Source of the DNA: Desmonostoc muscorum LEGE 12446
GTDB lineage: Bacteria; Cyanobacteriota; Cyanobacteriia; Cyanobacteriales; Nostocaceae
Assembly (NCBI RefSeq): GCF_015207005.2
Contig: NZ_JADEXS020000001.1
Coordinates: 7,339,001-7,403,000, forward strand
Reading direction: 5' to 3'
Length of the DNA stretch: 64,000 nt
The notes beneath the pieces are model-generated. The model did no database searches and was not told where the DNA came from. It worked only from the letters and a program-made list of their open reading frames with translations. Position 1 is the stretch's first letter; each line of letters begins with the position of its first letter. Positions 1 through 8,148 of the stretch are shown here, one piece after another. Both the position numbers and the translations under genes were made by a program.

Positions 1-1
1 G

Positions 2-298
2 GCAATTCAGCAATGGCAAACTGCTGTTTCACTTGAGAAAAGTAACTCATATTATTCTTTCAATATAGAGCGTTTATATGATTCCGCGCGAGAATATAAG
101 AGAGCAAAGACACAATTATTAGCCCTAGCTGTGGCACTCTATACTAAAGGCGATCGCGAACAAGGTTTGACATTAGGAAAACAGGCGGTAAGTATCGATA
201 AGCGCTATGGCAATATAGAATTTCTCAAAGAAAATCTTTGGGGCGATCGCTTGCTTAAAGATACACAAAAGTTCCTGCAATACTTACAAGTACAGTAA
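2..298 (+). CDS. TPR-containing protein, C-terminal fragment (5' end outside window)
   Basis: An open frame enters from the left edge and ends at TAA 296-298, giving about 98 residues. The visible part is helical, with a TPR-like stretch (LALAVALYTKGDREQGL, then GKQAVSIDKRY) and an ending LKENLWGDRLLKDTQKFL. This type of ending is common at the C-terminus of cyanobacterial TPR proteins, often fused to trypsin-like domains. That fits the trypsin-like gene 110 bp downstream on the same strand. The N-terminal domain is out of view, so the overall role cannot be stated. Confidence 0.75.
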   Translation, partial: AIQQWQTAVSLEKSNSYYSFNIERLYDSAREYKRAKTQLLALAVALYTKGDREQGLTLGKQAVSIDKRYGNIEFLKENLWGDRLLKDTQKFLQYLQVQ

Positions 299-408
299 TG
301 ATATTTATTATTCTTATAATAAATAAACTCAGATAAACTAATTACCCGTTCTAGTATGGCTGTACCGATTAGAAAAGAATTGTTGCAAAATCATCAGGGG
401 AATCAATT

Positions 409-2037
409 ATGAGGGTTGCTGGTGGACTAGCGGCATTATTATTGGGTACAGCGATCGCCATAGTGCAACCAGTAGCCATAGCGTTGACACCGAAAGAAAT
501 TTCTGAAATTGCTCAACAAATTACAGTCCGCATTGATGGTGCAAATACTGGCTCTGGGGTAATTATTGAGCGTCAAGGTGATATTTATATTGTGGTTACC
601 AACTGGCACGTAGTCCAACTCGAAGGTAACTACACAGTACAAACACCAGATGGCAAAAGATATACATTCAATAATAGCCAAGTCAAGCGATTTTCTGGCG
701 TTGATTTGGCGGTGTTTCAGTTTACGAGTAATGCAAATTACCGAGTTGCCGAAAAGGGCAACTCTGACCAAGTAGCATTAGGTACAAATATTTCTGTAGC
801 CGGTTATCCTCAAGGAACATCAGACATCGATTTTCGTAGGGGTGCAATTTCCCGTCTGGTGACAAACCCAAAAGATGGTTATGCCTTTGTGTATGACATC
901 GGTGGTTTTCCGGGGATGAGTGGGGGAGCGATACTTGATGAGCAAGGTAAATTAGTGGGAATTCATGGACGCGCCATAACTCGCCCAGATACGAATGCTA
1001 CTACTGTGTTTGGGATTCCGTTGAAGACTTATTTAAGTTTGACACCAATTAAACCAGCGATCGCAACTGTACCAACTCCTCAGCCATCATCAAATCCACC
1101 AGCCTCAACTCCATCACCAGTCAACACTTCACCACTTGTAAATCCTAACAATTCATCCAGCAAATTTGTTTTAGCGAATACTCTCAACGATCATGATGGT
1201 AATGTTAATTCAGTTGCTATTAGTCGAGATAAAAAAACTTTAGCTAGTGGTGGTGAAGACAATACTATCAAAATCTGGAATCTGACAACTGGAGAAGAAA
1301 TTATTACCCTCAAAGGTCATTCTAGTTTTGTTAAATCAGTTGCTTTTAGTCCAGATAGCAAAACTTTGGCTAGTGGTGGCGATCAAACTGTCAAAATCTG
1401 GAATTTTGCCACTGGGCAAATAATTCGTAACCTCGAAGGTCATGTTTATGGTGTTGAATCAGTCGCCTTTAGTCCAGATGGCAAAACTTTAGCTAGTGGT
1501 AGTAATGACAATACTATTAAAATTTGGAATGTCGCTACTGGAAAAGAAATTCGTACCCTCAAAGGTCATACTTCTGGTGTTGAATCAGTCGCCTTTAGTC
1601 CAGATGGCAAAACTTTAGCTAGTGGTAGTGATGACAATACTATCAAAATTTGGAACCTCGCCACTGGGCAAGCAATTCTTACTTTCAAGGGTCATTCTCA
1701 CGGGCCTAAATTAGTCGCTTTTAATCCAGATGGCAAAACTTTAGCTAGTACTTGGCACAATAGTATCAAAATTTGGGATGTTGCTACTGGGAAATTAATT
1801 CGTACTCTTAATGGTCATTTATTGTGGGTGCGGTCTATTGTTTTTAGTCCAGATGGCAAAACCTTAGCTAGTGGTAGTTATGACAATACTATCAAAATTT
1901 GGAATGTTGCAAATGGACAAGAAATTAGTACCCTCAAAGGTCATTTATTGTGGGTAAGGTCAGTTGCTTTTAGTCCAGATGGCAAAACTTTAGCTAGCAG
2001 TAGCACTGATATCAAAATTTGGCGGTTGTCTGAGTAG
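409..2037 (+). CDS. Secreted trypsin-like serine peptidase with C-terminal WD40 propeller
   Basis: The protein has 542 residues. Residues 1-26 form a signal peptide or anchor. Residues 30-220 are a trypsin-like (S1/S46-like) domain with a visible triad: His in TNWHVV, Asp in GVDLAVFQF, and Ser in GFPGMSGGAIL. A Pro/Ser-rich linker follows (about 225-255). Residues 260-542 hold seven WD40 repeats, each with a SVAFSPDGKTLASGS-type strand and an IKIWN ending, enough for a closed propeller. The repeats are very alike at DNA level, which suggests recent internal duplication. It is probably a periplasmic or membrane-attached protease that uses the propeller to hold partners. Substrate unknown. Confidence 0.85.
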   Translation: MRVAGGLAALLLGTAIAIVQPVAIALTPKEISEIAQQITVRIDGANTGSGVIIERQGDIYIVVTNWHVVQLEGNYTVQTPDGKRYTFNNSQVKRFSGVDLAVFQFTSNANYRVAEKGNSDQVALGTNISVAGYPQGTSDIDFRRGAISRLVTNPKDGYAFVYDIGGFPGMSGGAILDEQGKLVGIHGRAITRPDTNATTVFGIPLKTYLSLTPIKPAIATVPTPQPSSNPPASTPSPVNTSPLVNPNNSSSKFVLANTLNDHDGNVNSVAISRDKKTLASGGEDNTIKIWNLTTGEEIITLKGHSSFVKSVAFSPDSKTLASGGDQTVKIWNFATGQIIRNLEGHVYGVESVAFSPDGKTLASGSNDNTIKIWNVATGKEIRTLKGHTSGVESVAFSPDGKTLASGSDDNTIKIWNLATGQAILTFKGHSHGPKLVAFNPDGKTLASTWHNSIKIWDVATGKLIRTLNGHLLWVRSIVFSPDGKTLASGSYDNTIKIWNVANGQEISTLKGHLLWVRSVAFSPDGKTLASSSTDIKIWRLSE

Positions 2038-2069
2038 CCATTCTCTGTCATTGCCTTGACAACACGCGA

Positions 2070-2252
2070 TTAATTATAAATATCTCGGCGATGTCCAATT
2101 TTGTGAAGCGTGATTAATAAAGCTTCAGTATCGAAAGAATAAATGACCCGATAGTTTCCTACTCTCAATTTGAACAGACCACTCAAATCAGCACTCAAAG
2201 CTTGAGGAGTTAGGTTATCAAAATTTTCAGATAACCAGCGAATTTTATGTAA
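2070..2252 (-). pseudogene. 5'-truncated RelE/ParE-type toxin gene remnant
   Basis: Reverse-strand frame ending at TAA 2072-2070. It reads HKIRWLSENF, then SGLFKLRVGNYRVIYSFD, then TLHKIGHRRDIYN, which is the C-terminal two thirds of a ParE/RelE toxin (the KLRVGNYRVIY block and the HRRDIY tail are hallmarks). A TGA lies immediately upstream in frame (about 2253-2255) and there is no start codon, so the first 25-30 residues are missing. No antitoxin gene is adjacent. The kinase gene ends just 20 bp upstream of the break. It is best read as a dead toxin left after loss of its antitoxin. Confidence 0.7.
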
Positions 2253-2272
2253 TCAACTTTACCTGAAAATTA

Positions 2273-3703
2273 CTATTTTTCTTGAAACGGAATTTCAAAT
2301 GAATTAATCATTGTTTCTGCAAGTTCTAAATACTTATTATATTCTTTTTCTTCAGCCGTATAAGTAATAAAATATGCTTTGCCATTTCTGACTGTGCCAA
2401 TTTCCATCACTTTCATCTGACATTGTTCTTCTTTACGAGTATAAGTTAATTTATAAGCCTTGAGCTTTGATAGCGTTGTTGATGGTTGAGAATCATCTGT
2501 GATTTGGGAATTGGGATTAATATTTTTAATTTTTTGCACAGCTAAATTTTTAGATTCTTCTAAAGATAACAATTGCTGAGATAAGTCATTGACATCAATT
2601 GCGATCGCTACAGGACAAGAATCTGCCTGATTTTGATTTTTAGGGATGAATTTAACTACCTCGGTGTCAAAGTTACTGCTTGGCTCAATTGGTTGCCAGT
2701 CGTTTGAAGGATATTTAATTGTGATGCCAGACTTAGGCTCGTTGTAAGTTTCAAAACTAGGTTGGGGATTAATAATTTTAGATAAAATCCACAAAATTAG
2801 AGGAATAATTACGGCTGCTATACTCACACTTAGCCAAAGTTTCCCCGATCGCACTTTAGGTGATAGTGTTTTGAGAGCTTGCAATACTTCATTTGCTGAC
2901 TGGTAACGCTGGCGGTAGTCATAGCGCACCATTTTATCAATGATATTTGCTAGTTTAGGGCTAACTTGGGTGCGTAGTTTACCGCCGTAGGCATCGCGCC
3001 AAACAATCTCCCCTGTTTTTGAATCTGTCCGTATTCCTCCCGGATAAGGATTTATCCCCGTTAATGCTTGAATAGCAATAATTCCCACTGCATAAATATC
3101 ACTGGCGAAAGTAGGTTGACCTTTTGCCTGTTCGCCAGGCATATAACCAGGAGTCCCAATAGCAACAGTCAAAGTCATCTTTCCTTGAGGATTTACAACC
3201 TGAGTACTAACTTCTTTTACTGCACCAAAATCAATTAAAACAATTTTCCCATCAGAACGACGGCGGCGGATATTCGAGGGTTTGAGATCCCGATGTATTA
3301 AGTTCTGTTGATGAACAAAAGCTAAAACTTCTAAAATCTCTTGTAAAAGTTTAATGACTATAGGTTCACTCAGTTGTTGACCTGAGATTAATTCTTCAGC
3401 TAAATCGTGACCTTCTATATATTCCTGTACTAGATAAAATTCTTGGTTTTCTTGAAAGAACGCCAACAGGCGCGGGATTTGGTCATGATGTCCTAAGCGT
3501 TCTAGCTTTTCTGCTTCGGTGTCAAACAATCTTTTGCCAATTGTCAAAGTATTTGGGTCAGTGGACATTGGTTTAAATTGCTTGACAATACATTGAGGCT
3601 TCCCAGGTCGTCCGGTGTCAATGGCTGTGAAAGTAACTCCAAATCCACCTTTGCCGAGTTGTTCCAGAATTTGGTAGCGTCCACCGAGAATTTGACCTAT
3701 CAT
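2273..3703 (-). CDS. Hanks-type Ser/Thr protein kinase with one membrane segment
   Basis: About 476 residues from the ATG at 3703, which places MIGQILGGRYQ directly before the kinase fold. A TTG eight codons upstream is possible but less likely. Kinase motifs in order: glycine loop GKGGFGVTF, lysine in CIVKQF, catalytic loop HRDLKPSN, DFGAV, and an activation segment ending GTPGYMPGEQ. A transmembrane helix lies near residues 290-315, followed by an outer region of about 160 residues (INPQPSFETYNEP onward) of the kind seen behind PknB-like kinases in Nostocales. It probably phosphorylates Ser/Thr of unknown targets, with the C-terminal part sensing outside the membrane. Nothing in the neighbourhood fixes its pathway. 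Confidence 0.88.
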   Translation of the reverse strand: MIGQILGGRYQILEQLGKGGFGVTFTAIDTGRPGKPQCIVKQFKPMSTDPNTLTIGKRLFDTEAEKLERLGHHDQIPRLLAFFQENQEFYLVQEYIEGHDLAEELISGQQLSEPIVIKLLQEILEVLAFVHQQNLIHRDLKPSNIRRRRSDGKIVLIDFGAVKEVSTQVVNPQGKMTLTVAIGTPGYMPGEQAKGQPTFASDIYAVGIIAIQALTGINPYPGGIRTDSKTGEIVWRDAYGGKLRTQVSPKLANIIDKMVRYDYRQRYQSANEVLQALKTLSPKVRSGKLWLSVSIAAVIIPLILWILSKIINPQPSFETYNEPKSGITIKYPSNDWQPIEPSSNFDTEVVKFIPKNQNQADSCPVAIAIDVNDLSQQLLSLEESKNLAVQKIKNINPNSQITDDSQPSTTLSKLKAYKLTYTRKEEQCQMKVMEIGTVRNGKAYFITYTAEEKEYNKYLELAETMINSFEIPFQEK

Positions 3704-3849
3704 CCCAGTCACCAATGTATCCTGCAATTTTTATACCATTTTCTCGGATTGCGAAAGTGCGATGAACCGTATTGCCCTGTCACTGTGTAAAATGTGCTAT
3801 GAGGCTTCGTTTCCAGTAGATAATTGACAAAACTACTGGTATCCCGTAT

Positions 3850-4158
3850 ATGATAAATGGTGTAGATGACTTTGAATGGGATAATAACAAAGCCATTGCC
3901 AATTGGCAAAAGTATGGTGTTAGTTTTTCTCAGGCAATCAAAGCGTTTAACGACCCCTTTGCCATAGAACGGTTTGATGAGCGTGAAAATGATGAGGAAG
4001 AGCGTATCAACCTGATTGGTATGTGTGATGGAGTACTGTTGCATGTAACCTATACCGAACGGGGGGAGCGTATCCGGTTAATATGAGCCAGAAAGGCACA
4101 GAAACATGAACGAAACGACTATTACCGCGAGAATGCACAAGGATGGGACGGTGGTTGA
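3850..4158 (+). pseudogene. brnT: BrnT-family toxin gene with an in-frame stop codon
   Basis: From ATG 3850 the frame encodes a BrnT (DUF497) ribonuclease-like toxin: FEWDNNKAIANWQKYGVSF, then AFNDPFAIERFD, RINLIGMCDGVLLHVTYTERGERIRLI. It meets TGA at 4084-4086 where the family has Ser of the IISARKA motif. The same frame then continues with the family tail ARKAQKHERNDYYREN up to TGA 4156-4158. One C to G change (TCA to TGA) explains the break. The restored frame overlaps the downstream antitoxin-like gene by about 50 bp, as expected for a coupled toxin-antitoxin pair. A truncated 78-residue product could be made but lacks the conserved basic C-terminus. Confidence 0.75.
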
Positions 4159-4498
4159 AGTATTGCCTGATGGTAGCGAGCGACCATTTCCAGAACAGCT
4201 TATGCGTCACACGACTGAAGAAGAAATTCACGCGGCGGCTGTTAGTGACCCTGATGCTCGTCCGATGACAGAAGCTGAGTTACGCAACGCCAGACGTGTT
4301 CCCCGCACTAAAACCATACGCCGCGCATTGCGATTGACCCAGGAGGAATTTGCAGCGCGTTACCAGATCCCCCTTGGCACGTTGCGGGACTGGGAGCAAG
4401 GACGCAGCGAGCCAGACCAGACTGCAAAGGCATACCTCAAGGTTATTGCTGCCAATCCCGATGCCATCTATCAGGCATTGCAGGTTACTCCCCATTAA
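4106..4498 (+). CDS. HTH antitoxin-like regulator paired with the broken BrnT gene
   Basis: The protein has 130 residues. The N-terminal half is acidic (TARMHKDGTVVEVLPDG, TTEEEIHAAAVSDPDARP). The C-terminal half is an XRE-type helix-turn-helix (LRLTQEEFAARYQIPLGTLRDWEQGRSEPDQTA starts near residue 75). The start ATG lies inside the ancestral 3' end of brnT. This arrangement is that of a BrnT-associated antitoxin/repressor, which binds the toxin and its own promoter. Because the toxin is interrupted, the antitoxin may now be free of selection or may act only as a repressor. It looks full length. Confidence 0.75.
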   Translation: MNETTITARMHKDGTVVEVLPDGSERPFPEQLMRHTTEEEIHAAAVSDPDARPMTEAELRNARRVPRTKTIRRALRLTQEEFAARYQIPLGTLRDWEQGRSEPDQTAKAYLKVIAANPDAIYQALQVTPH

Positions 4499-4550
4499 GA
4501 GTCTTGATCTTTGGCAAATCATGATTTGCCGATCGTAGTAGAATTCAGAA

Positions 4551-4647
4551 TTACAGCAATTTTCAGGTAAATACACCACGTTGTAGGGGCGCCAAGCTTA
4601 GCGCCCCTACCGGGGATTGTGGTTCAAATAGATGAAAAACGCTGTAA
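4551..4647. repeat. 97-bp dispersed palindromic element, copy A (GCGCC core)
   Basis: Starts TTACAGCAATTTTCA and ends TGAAAAACGCTGTAA, imperfect inverted ends. At the centre (4583-4610) is a 28-bp palindrome with outer arms GTAGGG/CCCTAC. An inverted copy at 59880-59976 has the same length and near-identical flanks but a different palindrome at the centre. No coding capacity. Confidence 0.85.
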
Positions 4648-4651
4648 AACA

Positions 4652-4680
4652 GTAGAGACGTTGCATTGCAACGTCTCTAC
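4652..4680. repeat. 29-bp perfect hairpin repeat
   Basis: GTAGAGACGT and ACGTCTCTAC flank a 9-base middle (TGCATTGCA), so the whole is almost one palindrome. It lies four bases after the 97-bp element and about 50 bp beyond the rpaA stop codon. It could serve as a terminator-like structure for rpaA but has no clear T run. Confidence 0.6.
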
Positions 4681-4731
4681 ACATTGGAAAATCCCACCAA
4701 TAACTCACTACTCAGGACTGCTGCGGTAATT

Positions 4732-5475
4732 TTATTCCACCACTGTTACGGAAGCTCCCTCTGCGGCTGGAGGTATACTCGGTAACTCCAGACAGTATCC
4801 AGCACCATACACTGTCTTGATGTAGCGGGGGTGGCGAGGATCTGGTTCTAGCTTGGTTCGTAAGTGACGAATATGGACTCGAATTGTTTCAATGTCGTCA
4901 TCAGGATCGTAGCCCCAAACTTCTCTGAGGATTTCGCTGGGGGAAACTGTTTGACCGTGGCGTTGCAGTAAGCAGTGAAGTAGCTCAAATTCCAAGTGAG
5001 TCAATTTCACTGTCTCGTTGAACCAGATGGCCTCAAATCTTTCGGGAACGAGGGTGAGTGAGCCATAGTTGAGAATCTCACTGTGTTTGGCTGCTTGGGG
5101 AATGCGGTCGGTACGTCGCAAAAGTGCCCGCACCCGCGCTAGCAGTTCTTCAACTTCAAAAGGCTTGGTGAGGTAGTCATCTGCGCCAGCGTTAAAGCCT
5201 TCCACCTTGTCCTGAGTTTGGCTCAACGCCGTCAACATTAACACGGGAATCTCGGCGGTGCGATCGTCGCGGCGCAGGCGTTGGCAAACTGTAAATCCAT
5301 CTACTCTGGGCAGCATCAGATCGAGCATGATCAAGTCTGGTTGTAGCTGGAGAGCCAGCGCTTGACCTTTGATGCCGTCTTCAGCTTGACTAACATCGTA
5401 GCCAGCCATTTCCAAGTTGACGGCAACTAGTTCTGAAATCGCTGGGTCATCGTCTATGACAAGAATCCTCGGCAT
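4732..5475 (-). CDS. rpaA: OmpR-family response regulator RpaA
   Basis: The ATG at 5475 gives [20 protein letters not shown], the usual cyanobacterial RpaA N-terminus; the longer open frame to 5604 has no support. The receiver domain is residues 1-120, with the acidic pair DDD, phospho-acceptor Asp in [14 protein letters not shown] and Lys in DYLTKPFE. A winged-helix DNA-binding domain follows (about 135-235; [49 protein letters not shown]). In cyanobacteria RpaA is the output regulator of the circadian clock through SasA and CikA, and it also affects phycobilisome-photosystem coupling. This role is transferred from the family. Length about 247 residues, as expected. Confidence 0.88.
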   Translation of the reverse strand: MPRILVIDDDPAISELVAVNLEMAGYDVSQAEDGIKGQALALQLQPDLIMLDLMLPRVDGFTVCQRLRRDDRTAEIPVLMLTALSQTQDKVEGFNAGADDYLTKPFEVEELLARVRALLRRTDRIPQAAKHSEILNYGSLTLVPERFEAIWFNETVKLTHLEFELLHCLLQRHGQTVSPSEILREVWGYDPDDDIETIRVHIRHLRTKLEPDPRHPRYIKTVYGAGYCLELPSIPPAAEGASVTVVE

Positions 5476-5632
5476 TCTTAAAAAATTATTACTACTTATT
5501 AAGGATAAATAACAACCTTTGATAGATACAAAGATTTTTGAATCGATTCTAAAAAAGATTTTAAATCTTACATAAATATTAAGATTAAATGACGGTGAAA
5601 TCAAGACTCAATTAAACGAAATCTTATAGTCT

Positions 5633-6697
5633 ATGATGTGTTATACTCCCCCCTACAATCCGTCTTGGTTTTTACAAAATGGTGTGATCATGACTGTACA
5701 CACTGCTTTGTGCGGCAAGCGTTATTGGGAAACTAAAACTCAAGACCCAGAACCTTCTTATCACGAACAAATTTTTATCGGTGCCCAAGGTGTGCCAATT
5801 TTTGGCTTGGTTGCCATCCCGGAAAATGCTCATAGTACGATTATCGGTACTTATGGGATTACAGGAGAGTTAGAAACACAATGGTATTTGAGGGTATTAG
5901 GACGTAAGGCTTTCGCTCAAGGATATGCTGTGGTGTTATTTGATTGGCGTGCCCACGGCAAAACAGCCGAATTGTCGCCGACTCTAACTTCCGATGGTCT
6001 TTACGAGGGGGAAGATTATGTTCGCATCGCTGCGGCTGCTAAGGCAATGGGATGTCCGGGGAAATTTTGGTTTACAGGGTTTTCTTTGGGAGGACAATTG
6101 GCGCTGTGGGGCGTGAAAGTTGCTGGGGAAGTAATTAAGGAGTATGAAGATTTAGGGTTAGAAGATAGCGATATTGGTGGTGGTATGGTGATTTGTCCGA
6201 GTTTGGATTCAGAGCGATCGCTATCTTATCTAGTTGCAAAACCTTTTGGCAGATATTTGGAAGCCGGAATTGCCAGGGATTTAAAAAAACTGGCGTGGCG
6301 ACTACATGATACACATCCCGGAAGCTTTGACGCTGCGGCCATTGAACGGGCGAATAGCATCTGGGGATTTGACAATGAATTGGTAATTAATCGACTAGGT
6401 TTTTCTTCTGTAGAGGCATATTACCAAGCTAGTAGTGCTTTAAAAATATTGCCGCAAATCTCAAAACCAACTTTGATTATTTATGCCGCCGATGACCCAC
6501 TTTTTGACCCAGCTATTATACCGGAATTACAAGTTGCTTGCGATAATAATCCGGCAATAGATTTGTTACTCACTCAGTACGGGGGTCATGTTGGCTATTT
6601 GAGTAGTAAAAAGTGCCAACAACAAATAAAAGACCCTGACATTTGGTGGGCATGGAATCGGATTTTACAGTGGTTGGAACAAAAGCGAACAGAGTAG
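5633..6697 (+). CDS. Alpha/beta hydrolase of the YheT/ABHD type
   Basis: The protein has 354 residues. The N-terminal block YNPSWFLQNGVIMTVHTAL resembles the conserved opening of YheT/ABHD1-3-like hydrolases, which supports the early start at 5633 rather than the ATG at 5690. The fold shows an oxyanion strand (GTYGITGELE), DWRAHGKT, the nucleophile elbow GFSLGGQ (Ser near residue 163), an acid in YAADDPLFDP, and the catalytic His in YGGHVGYL. It is likely a cytosolic esterase or thioesterase. Substrate unknown. Divergent from rpaA across a spacer of about 155 bp. Confidence 0.75.
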   Translation: MMCYTPPYNPSWFLQNGVIMTVHTALCGKRYWETKTQDPEPSYHEQIFIGAQGVPIFGLVAIPENAHSTIIGTYGITGELETQWYLRVLGRKAFAQGYAVVLFDWRAHGKTAELSPTLTSDGLYEGEDYVRIAAAAKAMGCPGKFWFTGFSLGGQLALWGVKVAGEVIKEYEDLGLEDSDIGGGMVICPSLDSERSLSYLVAKPFGRYLEAGIARDLKKLAWRLHDTHPGSFDAAAIERANSIWGFDNELVINRLGFSSVEAYYQASSALKILPQISKPTLIIYAADDPLFDPAIIPELQVACDNNPAIDLLLTQYGGHVGYLSSKKCQQQIKDPDIWWAWNRILQWLEQKRTE

Positions 6698-6851
6698 TAG
6701 GCAAAACAATTTTCCAGTTCAAGACTTACGCAAAAATTGCCAAAAAGCTCAATAATAAAATATTGCAATATAGCAGGCCTAAATCATTCGTGAAAAAAAT
6801 CCATTGCCTATTGCCTGCCTCCACAACTAATTTCACAACTTGACCCAGAAG

Positions 6852-7019
6852 CTACCACAATATACTTGGTATACCAGCAATGACAGAAGCAATACCTGTC
6901 CAGAGAGTAAAGCGTTCAATATCTAGTTCATCCAAAGCAACGCTCATTTGCTTAATTGCTAATAGTAGTGCTGTCAGTAGCAGCACAAAGAATGCAAGGT
7001 ACTCCAAAGTAACAATCAT
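6852..7019 (-). CDS. Small 55-residue membrane protein
   Basis: The reverse-strand frame from ATG 7019 to TAG 6852 encodes MIVTLEYLAFFVLLLTALLL, then AIKQMSVALDELDIERFTLW, then TGIASVIAGIPSILW. It has two hydrophobic segments (about 3-22 and 40-54) separated by a charged loop. A GAGG sequence sits four bases before the start. No family is recognised. The clean amphipathic design and ribosome site support a real gene, but conservation has to be shown. Confidence 0.5.
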   Translation of the reverse strand: MIVTLEYLAFFVLLLTALLLAIKQMSVALDELDIERFTLWTGIASVIAGIPSILW

Positions 7020-7343
7020 TCATCCTCGCTATATCTAAAATAAAGTTGTTCTAATAGGTTTTTAGCAAGCTTTGGCAAGGTTTTTTTGTTCGAGATTTAA
7101 CAGTTTATGAGAAAAATTATTTACCAGTGAAGAAACAAGTTTACTAAAGCTGACGGAAGATTTAAGATAGCAAAGGTGTGATTTTTCGAGCGCGGTTAGT
7201 TGCAACACTGCAAACGGCTGGTAGCCGAGAAAGCTGTGAACATGCGAGGCGATTGCTTTGGCATAGCACATTAGTATAATATTGCGAAAATTGTCGTAAT
7301 TAAAGAAACTACTAGAGTACAACTCCCTTGACTTTCTAACTCA
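7020..7343. other. Spacer upstream of hetI
   Basis: This 324-bp stretch separates the small membrane-protein gene from hetI. It has weak reverse-strand open frames but no recognisable protein, RNA or repeat. The hetI promoter should lie at its right end. Confidence 0.4.
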
Positions 7344-8063
7344 ATGACTGCTATCCATCATCTTTGGCTACCTGCACCGACAGATTTAAGTTTATTACCG
7401 GATGAAATTCATATCTGGCGCATAAATCTTGAGCAACCGGAACCACAGTTGCAACATTTGAGAACAACCCTTTCCAGTGACGAAATTGCTCGTGCTGAAC
7501 GATTTTATTTTGAGGAACATCGCCAGCGTTTCATCGCTGGGCGTGGTATTCTGCGAAGTATATTAGGTCGTTATTTGGGTATTAAGCCATCAGAAGTTCA
7601 GTTTAATTATCAACAGCGTGGCAAACCAATATTAGCAGATAGCTTTGCTGACAGTGGACTAGAGTTTAACTTGTCTCACTCCCAAGAATTAGGTTTGTGT
7701 GCAGTGAATTATAAGCGCGAAATTGGTGTAGATTTAGAATATATTCGTCCGGTTTCAGATTTAGAAGCTCTTGCCAAACGATTCTTTTTAACGAGAGAAT
7801 ATGAAATGTTGCGATCGCTCCCTTCAAACCAACAGCAAGAGGTATTTTTCCGTTACTGGACTTGCAAGGAAGCTTATTTAAAAGCAACTGGAGACGGAAT
7901 ATCCCAGCTAGAGGAAGTTGAAGTGTTCCTCACTCCCACAGAACCAGCCAAGTTACAGATATCAGAAGACTGGAGTCTTTTTGAATTAGTACCTGCCAAT
8001 AATTATGTTGCTGCTGTTGCTGTAGCGAATTTTGGCTGCAACTTAAAATGTTGGCAATATTAA
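7344..8063 (+). CDS. hetI: 4'-phosphopantetheinyl transferase HetI (Sfp type)
   Basis: The protein has 239 residues. Sfp-family motifs are present: GRGILRSILGRYLG, FNLSHSQELGLCAV, the Mg-binding GVDLEYIRPV, and FFRYWTCKEAYLKATGDG with the catalytic Glu and Lys. HetI moves the phosphopantetheine arm from CoA to acyl carrier domains. Here the obvious clients are the two ACPs of the HglE-like synthase and the N-terminal ACP of HglB. The gene is convergent with hetN, as at the Anabaena PCC 7120 hetM-hetN-hetI locus. The intergenic gap of 85 bp carries CTCCCCCTGC decamers. Confidence 0.93.
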   Translation: MTAIHHLWLPAPTDLSLLPDEIHIWRINLEQPEPQLQHLRTTLSSDEIARAERFYFEEHRQRFIAGRGILRSILGRYLGIKPSEVQFNYQQRGKPILADSFADSGLEFNLSHSQELGLCAVNYKREIGVDLEYIRPVSDLEALAKRFFLTREYEMLRSLPSNQQQEVFFRYWTCKEAYLKATGDGISQLEEVEVFLTPTEPAKLQISEDWSLFELVPANNYVAAVAVANFGCNLKCWQY

Positions 8064-8148
8064 TGGGCATTGGGCATTGGTTATTCTTTCTCCCCCTGCC
8101 TCCCCTGCTCCCCCTGCTCCCCCTGCTCTCTTAACTCCCTCATCCCCC

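Noticed and set aside
439..771. Reverse 110-codon frame under the trypsin-WD40 gene
   Set aside because: It lies entirely opposite a clear protease domain, has no recognisable motif and no ribosome site.
5476..5604. N-terminal extension of RpaA
   Set aside because: The extra 43 residues are A/T-driven Phe/Ile/Lys; the family begins at [10 protein letters not shown].
7062..7322. 86-codon reverse frame upstream of hetI
   Set aside because: No family likeness, Ser/Leu-rich, and overlaps the expected hetI promoter.
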